A stretch of 28,542 bases of DNA. Source: an uncultured Lachnobacterium sp. Its GTDB lineage: Bacteria > Bacillota > Clostridia > Lachnospirales > Lachnospiraceae. Where the stretch lies: the NCBI GenBank assembly GCA_900550545.1, contig URSS01000033.1, positions 1 to 28,542 of the forward strand, in the 5' to 3' direction. How positions within the stretch are numbered: position 1 is the first letter of the stretch; each line of letters starts with the position of its first letter. Below the pieces are notes generated by a model, which did no database searches, was not told the origin of the DNA, and saw only the letters and a list, made by a program, of their open reading frames with translations. Made by a program: the position numbers and the translations under genes. This document shows, piece by piece, positions 16,831 through 25,411 of this stretch.

Positions 16831-18147
16831 ATGTATCAGGAAGTATCACAATTACTGATGTATGGAGACTTAGAGGAGAATTCCATCCTCCGCCAGATGG
16901 CAGAATTGTTTGGAAAGTACGAGACCGGAGAATACAACAAGACCGGCCTTGTGAGAGATATAAATACGCAGGTAAAGCGCATTTTAAAAGTAGCAACCGA
17001 TTATGGATTTGATGATAATTTATGGCACAATTATCTTACATTTTTCCTCATGATGAGTGAAAATCCATTCAGCATGACTTGTGAGAAAGTCGGCGCAAGC
17101 GAGGGAAGTGTTAACGCACTCGTGGAAAATGATTTCCGCATTTTTAAGGCTTTATTTGATTATGATTTCGGACCAATTGAGCGTGATCTTGGAATCAACT
17201 GCTTCAGCCAGATTTCAAATTACAAAGCAATTCATAAAAAGGATCTCATGTACAACAAAAATGTAAGTGAGAAAGTGCGCTCATTGAGCAAAAAGCTCGA
17301 AGCTGCAAAGGATGAAAAAGAGTTCTTTGATGCGGTAACCGGATTTTATAAAGACTATGGTGTTGGTATGTTTGGCCTGAATAAGGCATTCCGCATTGAT
17401 GATACCCCGCAGGGAAGCTTTACATTCCGTGCAATCAACAACATGGATACTGTGATGCTGGATGACCTTGTAGGTTATGAGATTCAGAAGAAAAAGCTCG
17501 TGGACAATACGGAAGCTTTTGTACAGGGAAAGAAAGCCAACAACGTACTGTTATTCGGTGACAGTGGTACTGGTAAATCCACAAGTATCAAGGCGATTGT
17601 CAATCAGTATTACAAAGACGGACTGCGCATGATTGAAATCTACAAGCATCAGTTCAAATATCTTTCTGAGATTATTGCTGATATCAAGAATCGTAACTAT
17701 CGGTTTATTATTTATATGGATGACCTTTCTTTTGAGGAATTTGAGATAGAGTATAAATTCTTAAAAGCTGTCATTGAGGGTGGTGTAGAGACAAAGCCGG
17801 AGAATATTTTGATTTACGCGACTTCAAACCGTCGTCATCTGATCAAGGAGAGCTGGAACGACCGTAACGATCAGGACAACTCCAACGATCGTCATCATTC
17901 GGATACTGTGGAGGAGAAACTTTCCCTGGTCAATCGATTTGGTGTTACGATCAATTACTCAAAACCAACACAGAAAGAGTACTTTGATATTGTAGAGCAT
18001 CTTGCAAGACGTGCTGGAGTTACGATGAGTGACGAGCAGCTCCGTCTGGAAGCAAACAAGTGGGAATTGAGCCATGGGGGCATTTCCGGACGTACTGCAG
18101 AACAGTTCGTCAGCTATCTTGCTTCTCAGGAAGAGGCATTTCGTTAA
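16831..18147 (+). CDS. DUF815 family AAA+ ATPase
   Basis: 438 residues: a helical N-terminal region of about 200 residues, then an AAA+ core with Walker A GDSGTGKS (243-250), Walker B RFIIYMDDLSF (291-301) and sensor-1-like ILIYATSNRRHL. YMDDLSFEEFE and the ATSNRRHLIKE stretch are typical of DUF815 proteins, predicted DnaC/RuvB-like ATPases without an established role. The C-terminal lid contains GGISGRTAEQFVSYLAS. It lies 12 bases upstream of the ABC-F gene and probably shares its transcript. The start follows AAAGAGGCG. Confidence 0.88.
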   Translation: MYQEVSQLLMYGDLEENSILRQMAELFGKYETGEYNKTGLVRDINTQVKRILKVATDYGFDDNLWHNYLTFFLMMSENPFSMTCEKVGASEGSVNALVENDFRIFKALFDYDFGPIERDLGINCFSQISNYKAIHKKDLMYNKNVSEKVRSLSKKLEAAKDEKEFFDAVTGFYKDYGVGMFGLNKAFRIDDTPQGSFTFRAINNMDTVMLDDLVGYEIQKKKLVDNTEAFVQGKKANNVLLFGDSGTGKSTSIKAIVNQYYKDGLRMIEIYKHQFKYLSEIIADIKNRNYRFIIYMDDLSFEEFEIEYKFLKAVIEGGVETKPENILIYATSNRRHLIKESWNDRNDQDNSNDRHHSDTVEEKLSLVNRFGVTINYSKPTQKEYFDIVEHLARRAGVTMSDEQLRLEANKWELSHGGISGRTAEQFVSYLASQEEAFR

Positions 18148-18159
18148 TAAGGAGATCAC

Positions 18160-20154
18160 ATGTTATATCAGATTTGTCATGGAGCAGTCTCTTTTGGAGA
18201 TGAAGAGATTCTGCACGACATCAATTTTGAAATCAGAAATACAGAAAAAATTGCAGTCGTTGGTCGCAACGGTTGCGGAAAAACGACACTGCTGAAACTG
18301 ATCCACGGAGAGGTTGACCTCGAAAAGCGTGACAGTGATGAGGATGTTTTTATTGCAAAAGCCGGAAATCCACAGATCGGCTATTTAAAGCAGATTGCAT
18401 TTGAAGATCCGTCCATTACGCTCGAGCAGGAAGTGCGCAAGGTTTTTGCTCCGATGGAGCGTCGGAAAAAAGAACTTGAGGCAGCCGCAGTTGCTTTGGA
18501 GACCGATTATTCCGAGGAGGCAGTGGCAAAATATATGGCGATGGAAGAAAAATTCAAGGAAGATGGCGGGTACTATTTTGAAAAAGAGTACGATGTGATC
18601 ATCCGCAAATTTGGCTTTTCGGAAGAGGAACGCAAGAAACCATTATCGGAATTTTCCGGCGGACAGCAGACGAAGATCGCATTTATCAAATTGCTGTTGA
18701 GCAAACCAGATATTCTGCTTTTGGACGAGCCGACCAACCACCTGGATATCACGACGATCGAGTGGCTGGAGTCTTATCTGAAAAATTATCCGAAGGCGGT
18801 TGTTGTTGTTTCCCATGACCGTATGTTTCTTGATAACGTTGTAGATGTGGTATATGAAATTGAGTATGGCACAGCGACCCGTTATCCAGGAAATTATTCG
18901 AACTTCATGGAACGCAAGAAAGAAAATTATAATAAGCTGATGAAGGACTATAATGCGCAGCAGAAAGAAATCGCGCGTCTGCAGCGCATCGTGGATCGTT
19001 TCAAGAACAAACCGACGAAGGTTTCGATGGCACATTCCAAGGAAAAGGCCATCGAGCATATGGTAAAAATAGAGGCACCGGACCGATTTGATACCCGTAC
19101 TTTCCATGCCAACTTTGAACCGGAAAAAGAAACCGGAAACGATGTACTTTTGATTTCTGATTTACAGATCGGGTATGATCATCCGCTTTCTACCGTCAAT
19201 CTGGACCTAAAAAAAGGTGAAAAGTTAGGTATTCTCGGTGGAAACGGTCTGGGCAAGTCAACTCTGTTAAAGACGCTGGTCGGACAGCTTCCGGCATTAT
19301 CCGGTGGATATCATTTCGGAACCAATGTGCAGATTGGATATTTTGATCAGCAGATGGCGATGTATTCCAGCCGGAAAACTGTGCTGGATGATTTCTGGGA
19401 TGAATTTCCAAATCTCACGGAGACGGAAGCCAGAAATGCGCTTGGTGCTTTTATGTTTACAGGGGAAGATGTGTTCAAGAACATTGATATGCTCTCCGGA
19501 GGGGAAAAGGTGCGTCTTGCGCTCTGCAAGATTTTAAAGCGTCGCCCGAATGTCCTGATTCTCGACGAGCCGACCAACCATATGGATATCGTTGGGAAAG
19601 AAACATTAGAGAGCATGTTAAAAGACTATTCGGGTACACTGATCTTTGTTTCCCACGATCGTTATTTTGTGCGTAAAGTAGCCAATCGTTTACTGGTATT
19701 TGAAGACGGTACGACAAACCTTTACCAGTTTGGATATGAAGAATACCAGCAGAAACTGGATCGGGAGGCTGAAGAGTCAGCCGGCAGCTATCGTAAGACA
19801 CCGGCTGCCTTGGGTGGAGCAATCAGCCAGAATGGTGCATCCATTGCCTCAGGCAAAGCTTCCGGCGCAGCGGAAGCCGGTAAAATGGACGGAGCCGGGA
19901 AGAAAGCATACTATAATCCGGGCAAGGAACGTTCCAAGATTGAGAAAAAAGTAAAGCGTGCCGAGGAAGAACTTGCAGTCAAAGAAGAAAAGTTGGAGGC
20001 TTTAAAGGCAGAACTTTTAAGACCGGAGTATCAGTCCAGTTATTCCAAACTGACCGAGATTCAGGCAGAAATCGACGCATTGGAGGAAGAAATTCTGGAA
20101 GACATGGAGAACTGGGAGGCACTTTCCCAGCAACTCGAAGAGTTGGAAGTTTAA
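18160..20154 (+). CDS. ABC-F family ATPase (ribosome-associated type)
   Basis: 664 residues with two ABC domains and no membrane segments. Domain 1 has Walker A GRNGCGKT (35-42), signature FSGGQQ (165-170) and LLLDEPTNHLD. The interdomain linker (about 245-310) is the charged helical pair typical of ABC-F proteins. Domain 2 has Walker A GGNGLGKS (360-367), signature LSGGEK (445-450) and LILDEPTNHMD. The C-terminus adds a low-complexity Gly/Ala linker (about 545-585) and a coiled coil (about 595-660) rich in Glu/Lys, as in Uup-type members. ABC-F proteins act on the ribosome during stalling or confer antibiotic resistance; nothing here identifies it as a resistance determinant. GGAG precedes ATG 18160. 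Confidence 0.9.
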   Translation: MLYQICHGAVSFGDEEILHDINFEIRNTEKIAVVGRNGCGKTTLLKLIHGEVDLEKRDSDEDVFIAKAGNPQIGYLKQIAFEDPSITLEQEVRKVFAPMERRKKELEAAAVALETDYSEEAVAKYMAMEEKFKEDGGYYFEKEYDVIIRKFGFSEEERKKPLSEFSGGQQTKIAFIKLLLSKPDILLLDEPTNHLDITTIEWLESYLKNYPKAVVVVSHDRMFLDNVVDVVYEIEYGTATRYPGNYSNFMERKKENYNKLMKDYNAQQKEIARLQRIVDRFKNKPTKVSMAHSKEKAIEHMVKIEAPDRFDTRTFHANFEPEKETGNDVLLISDLQIGYDHPLSTVNLDLKKGEKLGILGGNGLGKSTLLKTLVGQLPALSGGYHFGTNVQIGYFDQQMAMYSSRKTVLDDFWDEFPNLTETEARNALGAFMFTGEDVFKNIDMLSGGEKVRLALCKILKRRPNVLILDEPTNHMDIVGKETLESMLKDYSGTLIFVSHDRYFVRKVANRLLVFEDGTTNLYQFGYEEYQQKLDREAEESAGSYRKTPAALGGAISQNGASIASGKASGAAEAGKMDGAGKKAYYNPGKERSKIEKKVKRAEEELAVKEEKLEALKAELLRPEYQSSYSKLTEIQAEIDALEEEILEDMENWEALSQQLEELEV

Positions 20155-20173
20155 ACCGGTGGGACATCAAAGT

Positions 20174-20248
20174 GTTAGAAGCATAGAGTAGTGGAACCTT
20201 AAAGTGTTAGGATCCTGGCAAGTTAGAAATATAGAGAACTGGAAACTT
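20174..20248. repeat. Two imperfect 27-bp direct repeats
   Basis: 20174-20200 and 20222-20248 share 22 of 27 positions (pattern GTTAGAAnnATAGAGnAnTGGAAnCTT) at 48-bp spacing. A partial AAAGTGTTAG sits between them and another at the start of copy 1. They lie just after the ABC-F gene with no gene of their own. Confidence 0.55.
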
Positions 20249-20317
20249 GAAAAAAACAGGTCAGATAAAATGAAACTATGATGAGTTGAAAGGCAATATC
20301 ATATACAATATTGCTGG

Positions 20318-20557
20318 TGGGGTCTATATCAAAAAATTATAATAAAAGACCCCGTTTGGTATCAAAAACCGCTTATATTTTCCGTTTTGGGGTACCTGGC
20401 GAAAAATTATTCCAAAATACCCCGCATTTCCGACAAATGCGGGGTATTTTGATGCTATTTTTTTATATAGACCCTGAACAGCTTTTGAAAACAGGTTTTT
20501 TACATGATTTTGATGGCAAAAAGGGTCTTTTAGAAGAATTTTTTGCTATAGACCCCA
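20318..20557. repeat. 240-bp nested palindromic element (MITE-like or structured RNA)
   Basis: Most of the gap 20155-20644 is this element. Its outer arms, 20318-20367 and 20508-20557, match as reverse complements at 42 of 50 positions. The outermost 19 bp match at 18 (TGGGGTCTATATCAAAAAA against TGGGGTCTATAGCAAAAAA); a 25-bp inner block matches at 21. At the centre sits a perfect 16-bp hairpin (AAAATACCCCGCATTT, 20414-20429, against 20435-20450), and an upstream GGGGTA could pair alternatively with TACCCC. A 109-codon frame (TTG 20311 to 20640) runs through it without a ribosome binding site and is probably not a gene. No clear target-site duplication is visible. Confidence 0.7.
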
Positions 20558-20644
20558 TAATGAACCTTATGCCGAACATTAATTTGAAAATGCTACAGGT
20601 GATTACATTACATGTCCTATGGTTAAGGCGGTTTAATTGAAAAT

Positions 20645-21448
20645 TTAACGGAGAAAATTAAATTCTATAAGCTGTTGAATATGGTTAGTGTCCAAGGGAT
20701 GCTCTTTTGTTTCGTAGGTAATAATTAAACGATCCTGTGGATAAATGCCATGACGCATGTATAATGAAACTTTGTCAACTGCATTCTTTTGGTATTCAGG
20801 TGTATCCATTATCCCGAAATGTTCCCAGTAAAAAGTTTTTCCGGTTGAAGGATGACGTAATGTAAAGTCTGGATATAAAGTGATACTCCCAAGCTTTAAT
20901 TCACATTCATATCGGTATGGAACTTTTTGTATATAAAGATTCATTGCAATCAGTGATTCTGATTTGGAACGCACATATTCCTCTTTGCAGGTTTTATATA
21001 TTAGTTGTTCCGGATAATTTTTATTTTTGCTATAAGGGGAATCGGTCCAGGCTTGGATTTCCTGAGAACTGAGTTGGAAATGTTCCATTAGCAAAGGACG
21101 ATAGGCTGAATCATTCGCCAACATTTGCTCGGCACCATTAAGAGAAGAATCAGCATGTCGCAGGTAAAAGGCAATTGCTTTTAATTCTTTTTGCAAATTC
21201 TTCTGCTTTTCCAGAAGATATGTTTTTATGGCTAATTGCTGTGCATATTCTTTTTGTGTTTTGGGGATATAATTTTTGGAATGCCCATCACTGTGGTACC
21301 ATTTGGTACGTGTACCGTTGCGGGCACAGATGAGTTTCCCTTGGGGGAAATGTTGCAATTGTTCCTGAATGAGCTGAAGCTCTTCTTGGAGTCGTAGATA
21401 CTCCGCGGATATTTGTTGATATAATGATATAAAAACCACTCCTTCCAA
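20645..21448 (-). CDS. Unknown protein with PD-(D/E)XK-nuclease-like core
   Basis: The N-terminal 95 residues are charged and coiled-coil-like (LQEELQLIQEQL, LLEKQKNLQKELK). The C-terminal third has a nuclease-like pattern: KSES (Glu164), YRYECEL (Glu181), LYPDFTLRHP (Asp194) and FYWEHFG (Glu209), followed by a helix and DRLIITYET. A PDF strand followed by WEHxG is common in PD-(D/E)XK-fold proteins, but the specific family is not recognised. The reported frame opens with TTG 21448, which lies upstream of the real ribosome binding site. AAGGAG ends at 21438 and the codon at proper distance is ATA at 21430-21428, followed by SLYQQISAEY. So the start is either a rare ATA or a mutated ATG, giving about 261 residues. 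Confidence 0.6.
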   Translation of the reverse strand: MEGVVFISLYQQISAEYLRLQEELQLIQEQLQHFPQGKLICARNGTRTKWYHSDGHSKNYIPKTQKEYAQQLAIKTYLLEKQKNLQKELKAIAFYLRHADSSLNGAEQMLANDSAYRPLLMEHFQLSSQEIQAWTDSPYSKNKNYPEQLIYKTCKEEYVRSKSESLIAMNLYIQKVPYRYECELKLGSITLYPDFTLRHPSTGKTFYWEHFGIMDTPEYQKNAVDKVSLYMRHGIYPQDRLIITYETKEHPLDTNHIQQLIEFNFLR

Positions 21449-21535
21449 TTCGTTTTATATATGATGATTAAATCATATATGAAAAGGCTTGTAAATGATT
21501 TTAAAAACATACTGGAAAAATATAAAAATATACTC

Positions 21536-21567
21536 AAAAAGCAGGCCGCTTAACGACCTGCTTTTTT
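21536..21567 (-). terminator. Terminator of the spore-protein gene (possibly bidirectional)
   Basis: AAAAAGCAGG (21536-21545) pairs perfectly with CCTGCTTTTT (21557-21566) around an 11-nt loop. Read on the minus strand it ends in a T-run just downstream of the stop codon of the spore-protein gene. Confidence 0.8.
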
Positions 21568-21606
21568 GGAGCTTTAGAGATTGAAAATCTCTTCAGACGC
21601 GTATTA

Positions 21607-21819
21607 CTACTGCATCTGCTGCTCCTGCTTCATAATCATCTTCTTAACCATCTCCCCACCGATAGAACCGGCTTGCTTAGATGTTAAGTCACCGTTGTAC
21701 CCATCCTTTAAAGGTACTCCGATTTCGCTTGCAACCTCTTCTTTGAAACGCTTCATTGCTTCCTTTGCCTCCGGTACGGCCATACGGTTTGATCCGGATG
21801 AACTGTTGTTTGCTGACAT
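21607..21819 (-). CDS. Alpha/beta-type small acid-soluble spore protein
   Basis: 70-residue DNA-coating spore protein. Family features are KEEVASEIGVPL (containing the GPR germination-protease region, E-x-A-S-E), the GYNGDLTSKQAGSIGGEMVKKMI segment with its GxxGGEMV motif, and a Gln-rich tail. The start is ATG at 21819, preceded by an ideal AGGAGG; the longer open frame upstream to 22026 has no ribosome binding site. It protects DNA from damage in dormant spores and is normally made in the forespore under SigG. I could not point to a clear SigG promoter. Its presence says the organism has spore genes. Confidence 0.93.
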   Translation of the reverse strand: MSANNSSSGSNRMAVPEAKEAMKRFKEEVASEIGVPLKDGYNGDLTSKQAGSIGGEMVKKMIMKQEQQMQ

Positions 21820-21866
21820 AAAAGCCACCTCCTGATAAATAGTTTTCATATTGTTTGCCGGACAGG

Positions 21867-21902
21867 TTTGCCGACGACACACAGGTGTCACAGGTCGGCA
21901 AA
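21867..21902. repeat. Hairpin upstream of the spore-protein gene
   Basis: TTTGCCGAC (21867-21875) and GTCGGCAAA (21894-21902) pair perfectly, with an inner GACAC/GTGTC stem. A second palindrome, ATTGTA-GAT-TACAAT, lies at 21916-21930. These fill the 324-bp divergent gap 21820-22143 together with the promoter of the mannosidase gene. They could be a 5' leader structure or regulator site for either gene. Confidence 0.5.
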
Positions 21903-22030
21903 TTCGCTTGGAAAAATTGTAGATTACAATGTTCCGTGGTGCTTTTTTGTTCGACTCGTTTGTTCCTATGTGCTTGAGAATATTGTGACCAGAAAAAAGC
22001 AAAATATGAAGAAAATACACTGACAATTAA

Positions 22031-22059
22031 TGGAAGTTATCTGTGCAACGTGATATAAT
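22031..22059 (+). promoter_or_regulatory. Probable promoter of the beta-mannosidase gene
   Basis: A perfect -10 TATAAT (22054-22059) with a poor -35 (TGGAAG, 22031-22036) at 17 bp. Downstream, TTGTGC and GTACACAA flank 22071-22093 as an imperfect inverted repeat that could bind a sugar-responsive regulator. Confidence 0.45.
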
Positions 22060-22143
22060 TTTATAAACTTGTTGTGCAAAAAAGGTACACAAAGTTTTGT
22101 AGATGAGAGGCTTGTATAAACAATCATAGAAAGGTATAAAAAT

Positions 22144-24684
22144 ATGAATAAAAAATATTTAAATGGAAGCTGGCAGATGCGTAAGCTTCCGGACGGAGAA
22201 ACAATTTCACTGGAAGTTCCTGGAAGCGTGATTTCCGGGCTTTTGGCGGCAGGAAAAATTGAAGATCCGTATTATAGAGAAAATGAATATGCCACAAGAG
22301 AGATGTTCTGGAATGATTTTATGTTTACACGGACATTTTCTGTGGAGGAGGATCTGTTGAACGAAGAAACAGTGGAACTGGTCTGTGAGGGATTGGATAC
22401 GCTGTCGGAAATTAAAATCAATGGTGTATCTGTTGCAAAGACATCAGACATGCATAGAACCTATCGTTTTCCCGTTAAGAAGTATTTGAAACAGGGAGAG
22501 AATACAATAGAGATTTGTTTTTTCTCTGTATTGAAATACATTAAGAATTATGAATTCCGTGAAAATCGAGAGATCCATTATGTGCCATGCGGTGCGATGG
22601 AAGGAAATGAACTGGTGCGAAAAGCACATTCCATGTTTGGATGGGACTGGGGCCCACAGCTTGTAGACGCGGGAATTTTCCGGGATATTTATCTGGAAGC
22701 TTATTCTAAGCAGCGTATTGCGGATGTACATATTTATCAGGAACATCAGACGGATGGCAGTGTGAAGGTGCGCACAGAGATTCGTTTGGAAGATGCAGGT
22801 GGAAATGTGCCGGATATCTTGCCGGAGGATATGGGTGTGACATTGCGGGAATTTGGCGATGGTGTTGTAGAAGATGCTGCAGGAAAGGAAGAAAAGACTG
22901 AAATCAAAGCAATTGCACATACAACAGACAGTGCCAATGGTGTTCTGACAGCAGAGATTGTAGTAAAGAAGCCGAAACTCTGGTGGCCAAATGGATATGG
23001 TGAGCAGAATCTGTATCAATTGACAGTGGCTTTTTCGGATGAGAAAGCATCCGATGCAAAGAGGGCTGATTCCGTTGTAAAGACAATTGGACTGCGTACA
23101 CTTACCATCAGTCAGGATAAGGATCAATGGGGCAGCGAATTCTGTTTTAAAGTTAATGGTATGAAGATTTTTACAAGGGGCGGAAATTATATTCCGGATG
23201 ATGCGGTCTACCCAAATATTACGACAGAGAAAATTGATTATATTTTGAAATCCTGTGTGCGTGCAAATTTCAATTGTATTCGTGTATGGGGAGGTGGTTT
23301 CTTCCCTTCGGATGCATTCTTTGATTTTTGTGACCGCTACGGACTGATCGTATGGCAGGATCTGCTTTTTGCATGCAATGTCTATGATGCGAACGATGAT
23401 TTCGTGGAAAATGTTTCCCGCGAGACGGAAGATAATGTGCGCAGAATCCGGCATCATGCGTGTCTTGGACTGTGGTGCGGTAACAATGAGATTGAGTCCG
23501 CATGGCATCACTGGGGCGATTTCCAGACAGAGAGTGATTACCTGCGCGCAGACTATATTCGCCTGTTCGAGGAAATTCTGCCACGTGTGGTAAAGGCCAA
23601 TGATCCGGATACGTTCTACTGGCGTTCATCCCCGTCTTCCGGTGGATGTTTCGATAATCCGGATGACGAGAACCGGGGAGATACCCATTACTGGGATGTA
23701 TGGCATGGACAGAAGCCTTTTACGGATTATCAGAAATATTTCTTCCGTTTCTGTTCGGAATTTGGCTTCCAGTCGTTTCCATCGATAAAGACCGTTGCGT
23801 CTTACACGAAGGAAAGCGACCGAAATATTTTCTCAAAGGTTATGGAGAATCATCAGAAAAATGATTCTGCAAATGGCAAGATGCTGTATTACCTGTCAGA
23901 GAATCTCCGCTATCCAAAGGACTTTGAGAGCCTGTTGTATGCAACGCAGATCTTACAGGGTATCGCAATCAAAAGCGGTGTGGATCACTGGCGCAGAAAC
24001 CGTGGCCGCTGCATGGGAACGCTTTACTGGCAGATCAATGATAACTGGCCGGTAGCATCCTGGGCGAGCATTGACTACTATGGCCGTTGGAAAGCACTGC
24101 ATTACATGGCAAGAAAATTCTATGCACAGCTCGCAGGCAGCCTTCGTGTGAATGAAGAAAAGCAGGTGGTGGAATTTTATCTGACGAACGAGACTACAGA
24201 AAAGGTGTCCTATCATGGAACACTTTGTCGCAAAAATTTTGTCTGTGAGATTCAGGAGGCACTTGATGTATCCGGCGAGCTGGATGCTTTTTCTGCAAAA
24301 TGCGTAGCAACAATTCCGATTCAGAATGCATATGAAAACTTTGTGGAGGCAAATGTGCAGATTGCAGGATATCCGGAACAGATTCATGAGGTGGAAGTAC
24401 TCGCTCCATATAAGCATCTTGAACTTGCACAGCCGGAATATAAAATTCAGGTGACAAGAGAAGCGAAAGGCTATGCCATTCATATAAAAAGCAATACATT
24501 TGCGCCATTTGTGGAACTTGATTTCAAAGATGCAGATGTCATTTTCAGTGATAATTATTTTTACATTACAGGAGATACGGTTACTGTGAATTTCAAGGAT
24601 GAGGACGTACAGGAAGGAACGTTTTCCAATGCAGAAGATGTGAAAACAAGACTTTGTGTCAGAAGTTTGCGGGAAAGCTATTAA
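22144..24684 (+). CDS. Glycoside hydrolase family 2 beta-mannosidase
   Basis: 846 residues without a signal peptide, so probably intracellular. It removes beta-1,4-linked mannose from the non-reducing end of manno-oligosaccharides taken up by the cell. The order is sugar-binding domain (LNGSWQMRKLPDGE to the MFGWDWGPQLVDAGIFRDIYLE region), Ig-like domain, then a TIM barrel (from about 330). LWCGNNEIESAWHHWG carries the acid/base Glu449; FCSEFGFQSFPS carries the nucleophile Glu539. GWDWGP and the WCGNNE context are typical of GH2 mannosidases rather than galactosidases. A C-terminal beta domain follows. The start is set by AGAAAGG. It stands alone: no transporter or regulator of a mannan locus is adjacent. 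Confidence 0.92.
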   Translation: MNKKYLNGSWQMRKLPDGETISLEVPGSVISGLLAAGKIEDPYYRENEYATREMFWNDFMFTRTFSVEEDLLNEETVELVCEGLDTLSEIKINGVSVAKTSDMHRTYRFPVKKYLKQGENTIEICFFSVLKYIKNYEFRENREIHYVPCGAMEGNELVRKAHSMFGWDWGPQLVDAGIFRDIYLEAYSKQRIADVHIYQEHQTDGSVKVRTEIRLEDAGGNVPDILPEDMGVTLREFGDGVVEDAAGKEEKTEIKAIAHTTDSANGVLTAEIVVKKPKLWWPNGYGEQNLYQLTVAFSDEKASDAKRADSVVKTIGLRTLTISQDKDQWGSEFCFKVNGMKIFTRGGNYIPDDAVYPNITTEKIDYILKSCVRANFNCIRVWGGGFFPSDAFFDFCDRYGLIVWQDLLFACNVYDANDDFVENVSRETEDNVRRIRHHACLGLWCGNNEIESAWHHWGDFQTESDYLRADYIRLFEEILPRVVKANDPDTFYWRSSPSSGGCFDNPDDENRGDTHYWDVWHGQKPFTDYQKYFFRFCSEFGFQSFPSIKTVASYTKESDRNIFSKVMENHQKNDSANGKMLYYLSENLRYPKDFESLLYATQILQGIAIKSGVDHWRRNRGRCMGTLYWQINDNWPVASWASIDYYGRWKALHYMARKFYAQLAGSLRVNEEKQVVEFYLTNETTEKVSYHGTLCRKNFVCEIQEALDVSGELDAFSAKCVATIPIQNAYENFVEANVQIAGYPEQIHEVEVLAPYKHLELAQPEYKIQVTREAKGYAIHIKSNTFAPFVELDFKDADVIFSDNYFYITGDTVTVNFKDEDVQEGTFSNAEDVKTRLCVRSLRESY

Positions 24685-24822
24685 GTAGCAGTATATCACT
24701 ATAAACTATTGAAAATGTGGTGCGATATATATTACAAAGATAACCATAATGTTTATACCTCAAGTGCGACAGGATAACGTTAGGTATCACAGCATAAATT
24801 TGGTGTCAGGGTTAAGAGGTTT

Positions 24823-24874
24823 CGCAAATTTTCGTTTGCGGATTATTGACAGTGAAAAAAACGCAATCTATAAT
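24823..24874 (+). promoter_or_regulatory. Perfect consensus SigA promoter with upstream inverted repeat
   Basis: TTGACA (24846-24851), exactly 17 bp, TATAAT (24869-24874): full consensus, predicting strong transcription of the leader-protein pair through a leader of about 100 bases. Immediately upstream is CGCAAA-TTTTCG-TTTGCG (24823-24840), a perfect 6-bp inverted repeat that could be a regulator site. The rest of the gap 24685-24980 shows no gene. Confidence 0.8.
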
Positions 24875-24980
24875 TATGGTAAGGAATTGTAGTTTGTTTT
24901 AAATTTCACATATACTTAAAAGAACGGACAGAATGTAATGTGAAATGGTAATTTTATAAAGTATAAAGGAGAGGATAATT

Positions 24981-25388
24981 ATGAGAAAGTATGTAAAACC
25001 AATTGCAGTAGTAAACAGCAACTTGGCAGAAGGTGTGTATGCAGCCAGTGGTGATTGTTATACTGTAAGTGCAAATATTACACAGACACCGGCAGAAGGC
25101 AGACAGTATTATGTAATTCATATGGATGGATCTCATGCGGCAACAGATGGTCACCATAGTACACAGCAGATGTTGACATTGACATTTAATCAACCGGTTA
25201 CTTATGTTGGTTCTAATGGAACATTGGCAGGTGGTGACGGAACAAACAGTATTAATATTTCATATAGCTATCATAACAATGCAGGAGATAATATTGGCTT
25301 AGGTGATGTGAACGTAAGCTCAGCAGATGGTTTAGCAATAACAGGTGTCGTGCTTTCATGTAACCATGAGTGTGCACAGCATAAATAA
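24981..25388 (+). CDS. Small beta-rich protein with conserved EGVYAASG leader, copy 1
   Basis: 135 residues. The first 24 follow the pattern M(K/R)xYxKPxxxVNxxLAEGVYAASG shared with the next gene. There is no hydrophobic core, so this is not a classical signal peptide. The rest looks like a beta-sandwich with alternating Ser/Thr/Asn/Gly strands (QMLTLTFNQPVTYVG, NSINISYSYHNNAGDNIGLGDV), faintly like CBM2-type carbohydrate-binding modules. Three cysteines occur, one just after the leader (Cys26) and two at the end (SCNHEC), suggesting a disulfide or metal site. The start is set by AAAGGAG. Function unknown; a leader-directed export or processing route is inference. Confidence 0.75.
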   Translation: MRKYVKPIAVVNSNLAEGVYAASGDCYTVSANITQTPAEGRQYYVIHMDGSHAATDGHHSTQQMLTLTFNQPVTYVGSNGTLAGGDGTNSINISYSYHNNAGDNIGLGDVNVSSADGLAITGVVLSCNHECAQHK

Positions 25389-25411
25389 AGTGGCATAGAA
25401 GAGGTAAGTAT

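Noticed and set aside
20311..20640. 109-codon open frame through the palindromic element
   Set aside because: It starts with TTG without a ribosome binding site and coincides with the inverted-repeat arms; the open frame is more simply explained by the repeat.
21820..22026. N-terminal extension of the spore protein
   Set aside because: The ideal AGGAGG lies directly before ATG 21819 and the 70-residue product has normal SASP length.
22444..23511. 355-codon minus-strand frame inside the beta-mannosidase gene
   Set aside because: It is a composition shadow of the GH2 gene, which has intact catalytic motifs; the shadow protein has no recognisable domain or ribosome binding site.
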